Source of the DNA: AP-15 sp963787425
GTDB lineage: Bacteria; Pseudomonadota; Alphaproteobacteria; ATCC43930; CGMCC-115725
Assembly: GCA_963787425.1 (NCBI GenBank)
Contig: CAWBCV010000004.1
Coordinates: forward strand, 434,001 to 498,000
Length of the DNA stretch: 64,000 bases
Direction: 5' to 3'
The notes under the pieces were generated by a model, which was not told where the DNA came from, did no database searches, and saw only the letters and a program-made list of their open reading frames with translations. A program made the position numbers and the translations under genes. Of this stretch, positions 52,878-61,456 are shown piece by piece. The first letter of the stretch is position 1. The number at the start of each line of letters is the position of its first letter.

Positions 52878-53984
52878 TTATGAAGGCGTCGCGATGATAT
52901 CGATGTGGTCGATGCCGCTGCGTGAATACGCGCCCATCACTCCGTCGATATCTTCGCCAAAACCGGTTTCGGACCCGTCTTTTTCGATAACGCCAATTCG
53001 GTACCCGCTGGCAATCAGAAAGCGTAGGTATTCGGGGCCGCTGCATCGGGAGATCCCGGGCAAGGTGGCGGGGCTAAACTCGCTCACAATCACCGGCCGG
53101 TCGCGACTGATGGTCTCCGAAAGGCCTATCAGCGCATTCAGCTCCGCCCCCTCCGTATCGATTTTGATCAAGTCGATTCGCCGATCCTTCGGAAGGATGG
53201 CATCGAGCGGAAAACACGGGACCGGGTGCGAAGCAAAAACTGCGTCCGCATCCTCCGGCAATTCGCCCGTCATACCGTTGGAGTGGGAAACGTTGAGCGC
53301 CAGAAGGCCGGTTCGGCGGCCAGCTGCAGCTTGAACAACCAAGACCTGGTCGAAGCCATTCACGCGGCGGCTCGCCTCTAGCAACTTGATGTTCTCCGGA
53401 TTGGGCTCTACCGCTACGACGAGGCCCGATGCTTCGACTAGAGAGGCCAGAAGCATTGTCAAGCACCCGATATTTGCGCCGACATCCACGACTGCCATGC
53501 CGGGTTTGACACAACGGTTGAACGTCGCGGCAATTCCCGGCTCGTAGGGATGTCCGCCCAATACGTGATGGCCGATCGCGAGATCGTCGTTCGACGCGAA
53601 AATCGAAAAGCATGGAAATTGGATCAATTCGACCTGATCGCGATAGGTTTTGTTCAACAGACCACGCGCGGCGAATTCTCGGGAAGTAACAAAGCTGCTG
53701 ACGACGTTTTCGAGATCCTGGCCTGCCCGGGAGGAGTGACCGGGCCATTCTTCCGGGTTTGGGTTCCTACCGAGCAACAACCTGAAGCAATAGAAGATAT
53801 CCTCCGCCGTCGCCGTCTTAAGGTGCTCCCCTCCCAGCGAGTATCGCTTGGGGAGTTCCAGAGCCGGTCCCGCACCGTCCGAGCCGACCGTCAATTTGCG
53901 CTCGCAGACTGATGTCCCCGGGTGGTCGAGCAGACCTCGCACGAGAGGGAGGCGCCGCGCCACGGCCTTTGCAAGAGCTCTCAT
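52878..53984 (-). CDS. FkbM-family methyltransferase with DUF4214-like N-terminus
   Basis: The protein has 368 residues. The N-terminal part (about 60-105) carries EDIFYCFRLLLGRNPNPEEW and SFVTSREFAARG, the same DUF4214-like motif as the other minus-strand FkbM protein. The methyltransferase domain follows with VVDVGANIGCLTMLLASLVE (from 165), VAVEPNPENIKLLEA and DLIKIDTEGAELNALIG. It likely O-methylates a glycan residue. It starts 72 bases from the divergent beta-helix gene. Confidence 0.9.
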   Translation of the reverse strand: MRALAKAVARRLPLVRGLLDHPGTSVCERKLTVGSDGAGPALELPKRYSLGGEHLKTATAEDIFYCFRLLLGRNPNPEEWPGHSSRAGQDLENVVSSFVTSREFAARGLLNKTYRDQVELIQFPCFSIFASNDDLAIGHHVLGGHPYEPGIAATFNRCVKPGMAVVDVGANIGCLTMLLASLVEASGLVVAVEPNPENIKLLEASRRVNGFDQVLVVQAAAGRRTGLLALNVSHSNGMTGELPEDADAVFASHPVPCFPLDAILPKDRRIDLIKIDTEGAELNALIGLSETISRDRPVIVSEFSPATLPGISRCSGPEYLRFLIASGYRIGVIEKDGSETGFGEDIDGVMGAYSRSGIDHIDIIATPS

Positions 53985-54269
53985 CGTTCCCGCTTTGCCG
54001 ACACATGTAACGATAGCAGATAGAAGGGCCTGCGGCTCCGTGGCTGATCAGGATTAATGATAGACCCCGAGCAGGAACGGATTTTTCAGCGGGCACGCCG
54101 GCTGCGAGAACGCACCGTCGTCTTGCGCCGCCGGCGTGCCATCGCTGAGCTTTGGCGGCAGATCGAGTTCGAGACGATGTGGGCCGATCCGCGTCGGCGC
54201 ACAGCTTATGACAACTGCCGGCGGAGATTCTACCAGCATCGGCCGCTTCTCTACCGACCGATACCGAAG

Positions 54270-55712
54270 ATGATCGGGCGGCGAGCGCTGCTCGCGAGCC
54301 TCGGCGCGATGATGACGACGCCGGCGCTGGCCCAAGCGCCTGCTCCGCGCCGCCCCAACGCTCCCCATGACCGCCCGAGTCCTTCTGGTGCGGGGCAAGA
54401 ACCCAGTTCGCGGGTCGACGTCAAGGATTTCAGTACCGCCGCTCATCCTTACCGAGGCGGGAGCGACGACGCCCCGGCGATCCGGGCAGCGATCGAGCAC
54501 GCGGCATTGATCGGCGGCGCGACCGTATATCTCGGCCCCGGGCCACTCTCTTTTACCGGTTCGCAGGGGGTCGACAGGCCGGCGCTGGCATGGACCGCTC
54601 CCGGTATCGTTCTCAAAGGCGATGGTCCCGGAGGAACCGTCATCACCGTCAAGTACAATCCGACTACCGATATCGTTTCTCTCGGCTCCGTGCCGGACAA
54701 CCTAAATTCGGCCCAGAGCGGGATACGAGATATCGGGATCGGCCTCGACCCGAGCCAATCGCAATCCGCCGGCGCGGTGGTGCACAGCTTTAACGGGCAG
54801 AAGCATCAGTTCGAAAACCTACATACTTTTGGTGGCTTCTACGCTCATTTTTGGGTCACCGGCGGACCCAATCAATATGTCGTGTGGATCTCCCGATGTC
54901 TGGTCGACGCCTCGACCGGCACGCAGCACGCGATCATGATCGGTGACGCAACCGGTAATTTCCCGCAGGACACGATTATTTTGGATCTCGAATCGGGCGG
55001 CAACCGTACCGGGCGGAATTGCATCACTGTCGTCAATGCGGGCGGCCTAACGATCACCAATGCCGACATCATCGGTTACGCCGAGAACGGTTTCAGGATT
55101 TTTCCGGGTTCAGGCCAAGCGGTGGTGAATTCCTTCATCCACAATCTGGAATGCGATACCTGCGGCGATGACGGTGCGTTCATCGGGCAAGGCGACAGCG
55201 CCGGTAGGGTGCAGAATGTGAGTCTCTCGCTTTCATGGTTTTCCAGCAATGCCGAGGCCGGACTAAACCTCAAGGGCGCTGCCGGCAATCCGATCGACGG
55301 CATCCATCTCTCAAATTGCACGGCTGGCGGGAATGGGCAGCACGGGATCTGGGTCAACTCAAACTGCAAGAACATCGACATCGACAATGTAACGGCCGCG
55401 GGCAATTCCGCGGCGGTCAATGACTTCGCCGGGAAGCCGACCGGCACGACCGGCACTTACAGTGGGGTGATTGTAGACGACGGCAACAATATCGGCGTGT
55501 CGATCCTAGGGGGGCGCTCCGGCGCCGTCGGCGCGTGGGACAGAGCGGCGCCCACCCAGCGATACGGCTATGCGTTTGGTGCGAACACGGATTATTGCGG
55601 GCTCTTCGGCGCCACAGCGAGCGGCCCCGCGGGGCCGGCGCGCAACGCAACCGCGGCTCTCCTCAATGGCAGCGCGGGAACGCACAACCAAATCAACCCG
55701 CCTATCGGCTAG
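54270..55712 (+). CDS. Secreted right-handed beta-helix protein (pectate-lyase-like)
   Basis: From ATG 54270 a twin-arginine-type or Sec signal (MIGRRALLASLGAMMTTPALA) precedes a 480-residue product. An in-frame ATG at 54057 with AGGA nearby is an alternative start that would add a basic N-terminus. After VDVKDFSTAAHPYRGGSDDAPAI, the typical start of pectate-lyase-3 helices, come repeating rungs: IVLKGDGPGGTVI, ISRCLVDASTGTQHAIMIG, DIIGYAENGFRI, VQNVSLSLSWFSSNAEAGL, IHLSNCTAGGNGQHGIWV. It may cleave, epimerise or bind the exported polysaccharide. No catalytic acids can be fixed by eye. Confidence 0.82.
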   Translation: MIGRRALLASLGAMMTTPALAQAPAPRRPNAPHDRPSPSGAGQEPSSRVDVKDFSTAAHPYRGGSDDAPAIRAAIEHAALIGGATVYLGPGPLSFTGSQGVDRPALAWTAPGIVLKGDGPGGTVITVKYNPTTDIVSLGSVPDNLNSAQSGIRDIGIGLDPSQSQSAGAVVHSFNGQKHQFENLHTFGGFYAHFWVTGGPNQYVVWISRCLVDASTGTQHAIMIGDATGNFPQDTIILDLESGGNRTGRNCITVVNAGGLTITNADIIGYAENGFRIFPGSGQAVVNSFIHNLECDTCGDDGAFIGQGDSAGRVQNVSLSLSWFSSNAEAGLNLKGAAGNPIDGIHLSNCTAGGNGQHGIWVNSNCKNIDIDNVTAAGNSAAVNDFAGKPTGTTGTYSGVIVDDGNNIGVSILGGRSGAVGAWDRAAPTQRYGYAFGANTDYCGLFGATASGPAGPARNATAALLNGSAGTHNQINPPIG

Positions 55713-55862
55713 CAATTGAGGTCAGCGCAAAGAGCCATAACCAAGCGGGCTCCGATGAAACGATCCTCAGGTCGATAATGACCGGATAAGGCGTCCTCCT
55801 GTTTGAGGCGCGCACTCCAGACGTTGCCTGCCGAACTGGCGTATCGAAAGGCGCATTGCCCC

Positions 55863-57494
55863 TCAGCGCGGCATGAGCCAAGCGTCGATGATATCGTACA
55901 ATACGGGCATACGTGGTGACAATGAAAAGCGCAGAGCTACCGCGCCCGGCTTGAGCGCCACAGGCGGCGACGTGTTGAGGAATACTAAACTGCCGTTGTA
56001 GACTGAGTCGACGGCTCGAGTTGCGCGGTAATCCGCCTGAACCGTCGCATCGAAGGAGGTGCTCCAGAGTTGTTTCCCGTTTCGATCGAGCTCGGACAAC
56101 CTTACCGTCATCGTCCCACTCTGGGTGCCATCGATGATACCGCTGAAGCCGTAATCATAGCTGGATGAAGGTGGCAAGCTGGCGACAGGTATATCCTGGT
56201 AGATGGCCTCATCCGGAGCGCATGGCCCAGTGCCGCAACTGAGTTGCAAAAAGCGGACACCGATGTGGGTTTGGGAAAGCCGCAGGTCCGCAGGTGCTCT
56301 CGACAGAACTAGGCCCAAATTCATGGGGTTGCCCATCCCGCTTGTCGTCCCCGTGCGCTGCCACGGCGCTATCCTGTCATGGTCGAAGTGCCAGTTCCGA
56401 AGGAGGTTTGCCTCCGGATAAGGCCATGGCCACCGCGACCTTGGCGGATTGATGAGTTGTACTGCCGACCAGTCGCGGCAGTCGGCCAAGATGAAAGAAA
56501 TGCCTTGATAGGTCATCTGGGTATCGCCCGCGCAATTCTCGGTGGCTCTCACCCGGTCCGAACTAGGCGCCCACGCTTCCCATCGCGTGAGCCCGTACAG
56601 ATCGGTGAAATAAAAGCGCTCCAAATGAAATGGCGGCCTCGGACCGCGCTGCGTCGGGAGTCCGTGGGTCGAAATAATCGCGTCGATATGCTTGGTGACC
56701 GTTCCGTTGACACCCCCGAATGGATGCTGCGGAGCAAATTCCCAGGTCGTGAGTGTGTCCCTTGAGAAGCCTTCACCGGATCGGCAGTTCCCCGGCCAGG
56801 GCTCGCCATTCTGCTCCCAATATACGCCGCGAATCGCGAAAATGCCGCGGCCGGCTGCTCCGCTTCGCAAAGATTGGAGAAAACTGACCGGGAAGAACAC
56901 CCATCCGCCATACGGCTTGCAATCCGGCCCAAAAAAGGTCTGCGAATAGCCGCCGGCGTCGCGGGTACCTCCGCCGCTTATATAGCCATTTGCGACCCGG
57001 TAGACGTCGAAACCGTCACCGTCCCCCGGATGCATCGATCCGTAGGGTTCGACGTAGTCGAAATCGAAATCGTTGGCTGCAACGATCGTCCTGGCATGAA
57101 CATCAATTATCGGATGCGAATCGAGCCTCTGAAAACCACTGGGGTGGTCGCCGTCCTTGCCGGGCTGGTCGTGGCGCAGATATGGCATTGGATCATCCAA
57201 CCGGAGCCGACGCTCTAACGAGCCGGATTCACAACCGTTGTAAGGATCGCCGGCAATCGGGCGGTCGGCCGAATCGGCGCAGATGTGTTGAATGAGCCAG
57301 TCCATCGGATCAACAGAATGGGGGCGAGCGACAGCCGAGCCGGCAGCAACTAACAGCAGTACCGCAATCCGCGACGCGCGAAGCGAGATCCCGATCGGAT
57401 GGGAAATTCTTCGGAAGATATCGATTTTGGCAGCGATCAAAACGTCACGGGCCTTTGTAGTGGGACTGTTTCCCGCGTCTCCGATCACCACCAC
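55863..57494 (-). CDS. Secreted protein with C-terminal carbohydrate-binding-like module
   Basis: The product has 543 residues with a hydrophobic export segment (IAVLLLVAAGSAVA, about 43-56) after a basic N-terminus; the true start is uncertain. The middle domain has GYSQTFFGPDCKPYGGWVFF and, further on, FYFTDLYGLTRWEAWAPS with LADCRDWSAV. The last 160 residues (LLRNWHFDHDRIAPWQR, YDYGFSGIIDGTQSGTMTVRL, WSTSFDATV) look like a galactose-binding-type carbohydrate module. The Trp-rich middle domain is shared with the protein at 57736-58635. Function unknown; extracellular sugar handling is plausible. Confidence 0.7.
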   Translation of the reverse strand: MVVIGDAGNSPTTKARDVLIAAKIDIFRRISHPIGISLRASRIAVLLLVAAGSAVARPHSVDPMDWLIQHICADSADRPIAGDPYNGCESGSLERRLRLDDPMPYLRHDQPGKDGDHPSGFQRLDSHPIIDVHARTIVAANDFDFDYVEPYGSMHPGDGDGFDVYRVANGYISGGGTRDAGGYSQTFFGPDCKPYGGWVFFPVSFLQSLRSGAAGRGIFAIRGVYWEQNGEPWPGNCRSGEGFSRDTLTTWEFAPQHPFGGVNGTVTKHIDAIISTHGLPTQRGPRPPFHLERFYFTDLYGLTRWEAWAPSSDRVRATENCAGDTQMTYQGISFILADCRDWSAVQLINPPRSRWPWPYPEANLLRNWHFDHDRIAPWQRTGTTSGMGNPMNLGLVLSRAPADLRLSQTHIGVRFLQLSCGTGPCAPDEAIYQDIPVASLPPSSSYDYGFSGIIDGTQSGTMTVRLSELDRNGKQLWSTSFDATVQADYRATRAVDSVYNGSLVFLNTSPPVALKPGAVALRFSLSPRMPVLYDIIDAWLMPR

Positions 57495-57575
57495 GCGGTT
57501 GCACTTGAAATCATAATAGCAACTTTATGGAATCTGAGAGGCTCATTCGTGACATCAAAGGGCGCGCTCAAGAGC

Positions 57576-57734
57576 ATGATCTTTTTCTCCATCGGCCTGC
57601 CTGGTCGCTTCGCCGAGTGGTGCGGGGAAACCCTTCGCTTCGCCATCTTCATTCTCTATAATGCATCATGCAACTTGATAATGCATCATGCAACTTGGCT
57701 CGGAGCGCAAGGAAGCCAAATGAAGGAGAGGTAA
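57576..57734 (+). pseudogene. Duplicated 5' fragment of the gene at 58693
   Basis: The 52-residue frame starts MIFFSIGLPGRFAEWC, identical in all 16 residues to the start of the 58693 protein, then diverges completely. The 16 codons differ at six third positions and at no amino acid. The frame ends one base before the ATG of the next gene. It is either the remnant of a former paralogue interrupted by 57736-58635, or a short leader peptide. Confidence 0.65.
57658..57697. repeat. Perfect tandem duplication of 20 bases
   Basis: ATAATGCATCATGCAACTTG occurs twice in direct succession. It lies in the fragment upstream of the secreted-protein gene and contains the near-palindrome ATGCATCATGCA. Confidence 0.85.
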
Positions 57735-57735
57735 A

Positions 57736-58635
57736 ATGAAATATAACCTCGTGCTAGCCTTCTGGATGTCCATAATCTGTGTAATGTCGGGAGTAGCGAA
57801 GGCGCAGATTCAGCCCTACTTCTTCACAGTGCAGCAGGTTTGCCCCGATTACGGTCCGCCGTGGACCTGTTCACCGGATCAAGCTAATATACAATTGGCC
57901 GGCTGGCCGGCCTTTTGGCGTAAGCATGATTTGGAGATTTCGCCGCCGCCGGGCGCTGGGCAGCAGATCAGTGATGCCGCATTGATGGATGATGGCAGCA
58001 GCGTTGTTGACACCTTCTCGTTCAATCCGTTCAACCCAAGCTGGGTCCCACAGTGGGGCGATGGCGGGCAAGTCCTCGTCAGCGACGGCTGGACCGTGCG
58101 GGTTGATCGGACCCAGGATAGTGGTAATCCGATGCAATACTTTGTCGGGGCCAACTGCGGTGGAACCGGCTGGATCGCATTTCGAGCAGACGCGCCGTTT
58201 GAAGCTTGGAAGCCCGAGATTGATTACCTCGCTGACACGCCAAACCCGTATGATTGCCCCGCGCTAAATCCAGCGTATTTGCAATACGCGCTTGTCAATG
58301 AGGCCTGGCCTATTTGGTGGAATGGATCTTACTTCGTGCCTATAATTCAGACCATCATTTCCGAGCATTACGATAACACAGCCATCTCAAACGCAACCTT
58401 TATGGAGCGTACCTACTATGCATATCAACTTGGGCTAGTTCGATGGGCAGCTTGGGAAAGCCCAGACGGTGGCCAACCAGTCGATCCATATATGAACTGT
58501 CCTCAGATCGGCAATGATCAAGCCCCCTCCGATGGCAGGCAGTGGACGATGTACGCATGCCGACAGTGGACGAACATACAATCCGGCGCACCATACTACG
58601 GATGGACGGTTGACACCTTTGGTTGGCCTGGGTAG
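57736..58635 (+). CDS. Secreted protein sharing a Trp-rich domain with its neighbour
   Basis: The ATG follows AAGGAGAGG and opens a clean signal peptide (LVLAFWMSIICVMSGVAKA), giving 299 residues. Segments such as MQYFVGANCGGTGWIAFR, YYAYQLGLVRWAAWESPDGG and YACRQWTNIQ correspond in order to FGPDCKPYGGWVFF, YGLTRWEAW and ADCRDWSAV of the protein encoded at 55863-57494. The two are distant homologues; this one lacks the C-terminal carbohydrate module. It is rich in Trp and Pro with several Cys. Codon use looks less GC-biased than in neighbours. Confidence 0.75.
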   Translation: MKYNLVLAFWMSIICVMSGVAKAQIQPYFFTVQQVCPDYGPPWTCSPDQANIQLAGWPAFWRKHDLEISPPPGAGQQISDAALMDDGSSVVDTFSFNPFNPSWVPQWGDGGQVLVSDGWTVRVDRTQDSGNPMQYFVGANCGGTGWIAFRADAPFEAWKPEIDYLADTPNPYDCPALNPAYLQYALVNEAWPIWWNGSYFVPIIQTIISEHYDNTAISNATFMERTYYAYQLGLVRWAAWESPDGGQPVDPYMNCPQIGNDQAPSDGRQWTMYACRQWTNIQSGAPYYGWTVDTFGWPG

Positions 58636-58692
58636 TAGTTGCAATTTGCGACGCATAACCTCGCATCGTTACATAAGCGTCGTCCAACGAGC

Positions 58693-59754
58693 ATGATTTT
58701 CTTTTCCATTGGCCTGCCTGGCCGCTTCGCCGAATGGTGCGACGCGGTCCTGTATCGATTGGCGCAACGTGCCTTGGGACCGGTCGAGCTTGTCGGTCTG
58801 AACACGCTCGAAGAACTCGCCCTGGCGATGATCAGAACGGGTGCCCCGCATTTTGTCGTCTGCTCCCGTCAGCCCGGCGGTGGGGTGCAGACCGCGCTCA
58901 TGGAGGCGGGCAAACGCTTTATCGCCGTGCTGGACGAGCCGCGGACCGCCCTGCGAGATCTTACCTCCCAGCCGGGCTACGACCTCGTCGCGGCGACGCG
59001 AGCGGTCGCCTCCAGTTGCGCGGCGATGCTCAGCTATTCTGCTCTTCCCGGAGCGCTCGTCTTGAGGGCGGACGATGAAGCTCGAGATCCGCTTTCGACT
59101 GCAAAGGCTATCGGGCGCCATTTTGAGCTCGATGTCAGCGAGGCTGAGATCCGAACAATGATTTGCCAGTTGAAAGAGGAAGGGATCGTACCGGTGCGCA
59201 GCGCAGACATTATCTGGTGGGACAGTCTCGCAGAACCGGAACAGGCCCTTGTCAACGGCGCTTTGGGCGCCTATGAGGATTATTTTACCGGCGTCGATCT
59301 CACCAGCATCACTTGGGAGCGCGATCTCTTTTTTATCGGCGACCAGCCCAATGTACGAGCGACGCGACCGATCGACGTTACGGGACGGGCCCGGTGCTTA
59401 ATCTATGGCCCCTACATCATGCTGCCGCCCGGCTCCTGGTCCGCTTCGATTCTGCTGGGCTTCTCGAAAGAAGCCGCCGAACTGGGATATGTCGTCGAAG
59501 TCGTCGCCGGAACCCATCTCAGCCGCGTCAACTTGCAGCCCGAAAGTGAAGGGGTGTTCGAGGTCAATCTGACAATCTCGATCGAGCCGTCCATGGATCA
59601 TCCAGTTGAGGTCCGGCTCTTCAGCGAGCGCGCCGGTTTCGACGGACGGCTGGCGCTAGGTCAGGTGAGATTGCAGCGGCAATTGACAAGCCGCCCGGAA
59701 AAGCGCGGCGAGTTTGCCCTTGCACTGGGCCTATCCTTGGACGACAGAGGTTGA
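58693..59754 (+). CDS. Protein of unknown family in the polysaccharide locus
   Basis: The ATG at 58693 is chosen because the MIFFSIGLPGRFAEWC start is duplicated upstream at 57576. The 353-residue protein has an alpha/beta N-terminal part (about 1-210: ALGPVELVGLNTLEELALAM, FVVCSRQPGGGVQTAL, ALVLRADDEARDPLSTAKAI), reminiscent of sulfotransferase- or glycosyltransferase-like folds but without a firm motif. The C-terminal beta-sandwich-like part (about 225-340) has YGPYIMLPPGSWSASILLGF. It ends inside the TTG of the FkbM gene, so the two are coupled. Cytoplasmic location is likely, as no signal peptide is seen. Confidence 0.7.
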   Translation: MIFFSIGLPGRFAEWCDAVLYRLAQRALGPVELVGLNTLEELALAMIRTGAPHFVVCSRQPGGGVQTALMEAGKRFIAVLDEPRTALRDLTSQPGYDLVAATRAVASSCAAMLSYSALPGALVLRADDEARDPLSTAKAIGRHFELDVSEAEIRTMICQLKEEGIVPVRSADIIWWDSLAEPEQALVNGALGAYEDYFTGVDLTSITWERDLFFIGDQPNVRATRPIDVTGRARCLIYGPYIMLPPGSWSASILLGFSKEAAELGYVVEVVAGTHLSRVNLQPESEGVFEVNLTISIEPSMDHPVEVRLFSERAGFDGRLALGQVRLQRQLTSRPEKRGEFALALGLSLDDRG

Positions 59755-60782
59755 AGCGGCGTTTCCTCTGGAACTGGGGTGGGCTCAAGGGGAACGGCGA
59801 CCGCGTCCAGTTGCGCATCAGCGATATCGCCCGGCGTCTGACGCAAATCGAGGCAGGACAGCGCAACGTCGAAGCGCGCCTCCGCTCCTCAAGTATAGAA
59901 TCGGCTGCACTCAAGGAAGCCCGGCAGGCTCGCCTCGACACCCTCGGCATCCGGGAGCTCGCGTCCGCTGATCGCTTCGATCTCGAGGCGTTCTGCCGGG
60001 TCCAAGCACAGTCGGCGTACCTCGGGGACCATACCGCGCTTTGCCGGATCCTCGGCCGCTACAAGATGTATATCGACACGCGAGATACGGGCTTCGGCTC
60101 CAACTTGTTGCTCGACGGCTTCTGGGAGATGTGGCTGACGATCTTCATCGCCCGCCTCGTTCGCCCAGGTATGGTGGCGATGGATGTCGGGGCGAATTTT
60201 GGCTATTACACGCTAATCCTTGCCGATTTGGTAGGTGAGACGGGGCACGTCTATGCCGTCGAACCAAACCCGGCGACCACAATCGCGTTGCGCCGCTCGA
60301 TCCGCCTCAACATACCGGCCGGCCGCGCTACTCTTATCGAAGCCGCGGCCGGTGCCGCCGACGGCGGCCAATCCTTGCTATATGCTCCGCATGGCGAGCC
60401 CAAAAACGCGATGATCATCGCCTCGCCAGATGAGGTAAGTGCGGCTTCGGGAACCCTCTACCCCGTATCCGAGGTTGCCGTAGATACGATTGTAGCCGGA
60501 CGCGGACGCATTGATTTCATCAAAATCGACGCGGAGGGGGCCGAGGAGGGCATTATCGCGGGTGCACTGAAAACGCTCGCGCGGGACAAGCCGCATCTGG
60601 TGCTGGAGTTCAATACTAGCCGGTACCGCGATCCCTGCGCCTTTCTAGCGCAGCTCACAGCGATCTACGGCCGATTGCGGCATATCGACTACAATGGCAA
60701 TGCAGTCGAAGTGACCGCAGGCCAGATCGAGAGGGATCGCTCGGGGGAAGACTGGCTATTGTACTTTGGCGGCGCCGACTGA
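59751..60782 (+). CDS. FkbM-family methyltransferase with N-terminal coiled coil
   Basis: A TTG at 59751 overlapping the previous stop (TTGA) starts a 343-residue protein. A predicted coiled coil (about 22-65: DIARRLTQIEAGQRNVEARL) precedes the methyltransferase domain with MDVGANFGYYTLILADLVGE (from 144), YAVEPNPATTIALRRS and DFIKIDAEGAEEGIIAGALK. This third FkbM protein of the locus is co-translated with the unknown protein before it, which suggests a shared modification step. It lacks the DUF4214-like part of the two minus-strand FkbM proteins. Confidence 0.9.
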   Translation: MKRRFLWNWGGLKGNGDRVQLRISDIARRLTQIEAGQRNVEARLRSSSIESAALKEARQARLDTLGIRELASADRFDLEAFCRVQAQSAYLGDHTALCRILGRYKMYIDTRDTGFGSNLLLDGFWEMWLTIFIARLVRPGMVAMDVGANFGYYTLILADLVGETGHVYAVEPNPATTIALRRSIRLNIPAGRATLIEAAAGAADGGQSLLYAPHGEPKNAMIIASPDEVSAASGTLYPVSEVAVDTIVAGRGRIDFIKIDAEGAEEGIIAGALKTLARDKPHLVLEFNTSRYRDPCAFLAQLTAIYGRLRHIDYNGNAVEVTAGQIERDRSGEDWLLYFGGAD

Positions 60783-60808
60783 AGGCGGCTCGGAGCTTGT
60801 ACGTTGCG

Positions 60809-61456
60809 TCACAGGTCTTCGTAGATATCCAAAGCCAAGTCGAGATCGTCGAATACCTTGCCGCGGCCGCGATGCAGGACCACAGCGCGCGAGCAGTATG
60901 CTTTGACGATGTCGCCTATGTGGGAGGCGAGGATCATCGAGCGGTCGGCGCGTTTTTCAAACAGCTCCTCATGCGAACGGCGCTGGAAGCGCTGGTCGCC
61001 GGCGGCAATGATCTCGTCGACCAGGTAGCAATCGAAGTCGATGGCGAGCGACAGCGCAAACGCGAACCGCGCGCGCATTCCCGTCGAGTAGGTTTTGAGC
61101 GGCTCCGACAGGTATTTGCCGAGTTCGGCAAAGTCGTCGACATAGGCGCGGATGTAGTCGAACGGCTTGTTGTAGATACGCGCGATAAACCGCATGTTGT
61201 CATTGCCGGTCAGGCTTCCCTGAAAGCCGCCCTGCAAACCGAGGGGCCAGGACATCGACATCTCCCGCTCGATCCGGCCGCTGGTCGGAAGCTCGACGCC
61301 GCCGATGAGGCGCATCAATGTTGATTTGCCGGCGCCGTTGCGCCCGAGTACTGCGACCTTTTCGCCGCGCTCGACGGTGAACGAGACATTGCTCAAAACG
61401 TGATGGACCTTCCCTTCGGCCCGATATTCCTTGGAAAGACCGCTGACTCTGATCAT
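60809..61456 (-). CDS. Polysaccharide-export ABC transporter ATPase (KpsT/Wzt type)
   Basis: This 215-residue ATPase has Walker A GRNGAGKST at 38-46, the degenerate signature TYSTGMRARFAFAL typical of KpsT/CtrD-type exporters, and Walker B CYLVDEI. It lacks the long C-terminal sugar-binding extension of Wzt, so export should not depend on a terminal glycan cap. The ATG overlaps the permease stop (ATGA). It powers export of a capsule-like polysaccharide across the inner membrane. Confidence 0.93.
   Translation of the reverse strand: MIRVSGLSKEYRAEGKVHHVLSNVSFTVERGEKVAVLGRNGAGKSTLMRLIGGVELPTSGRIEREMSMSWPLGLQGGFQGSLTGNDNMRFIARIYNKPFDYIRAYVDDFAELGKYLSEPLKTYSTGMRARFAFALSLAIDFDCYLVDEIIAAGDQRFQRRSHEELFEKRADRSMILASHIGDIVKAYCSRAVVLHRGRGKVFDDLDLALDIYEDL

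Noticed and set aside
54054..54500. Minus-strand open frame opposite the start of the beta-helix gene
   Set aside because: It has shadow composition, rich in Arg and Pro, with no domain. The plus-strand gene has a signal peptide and a recognised fold.
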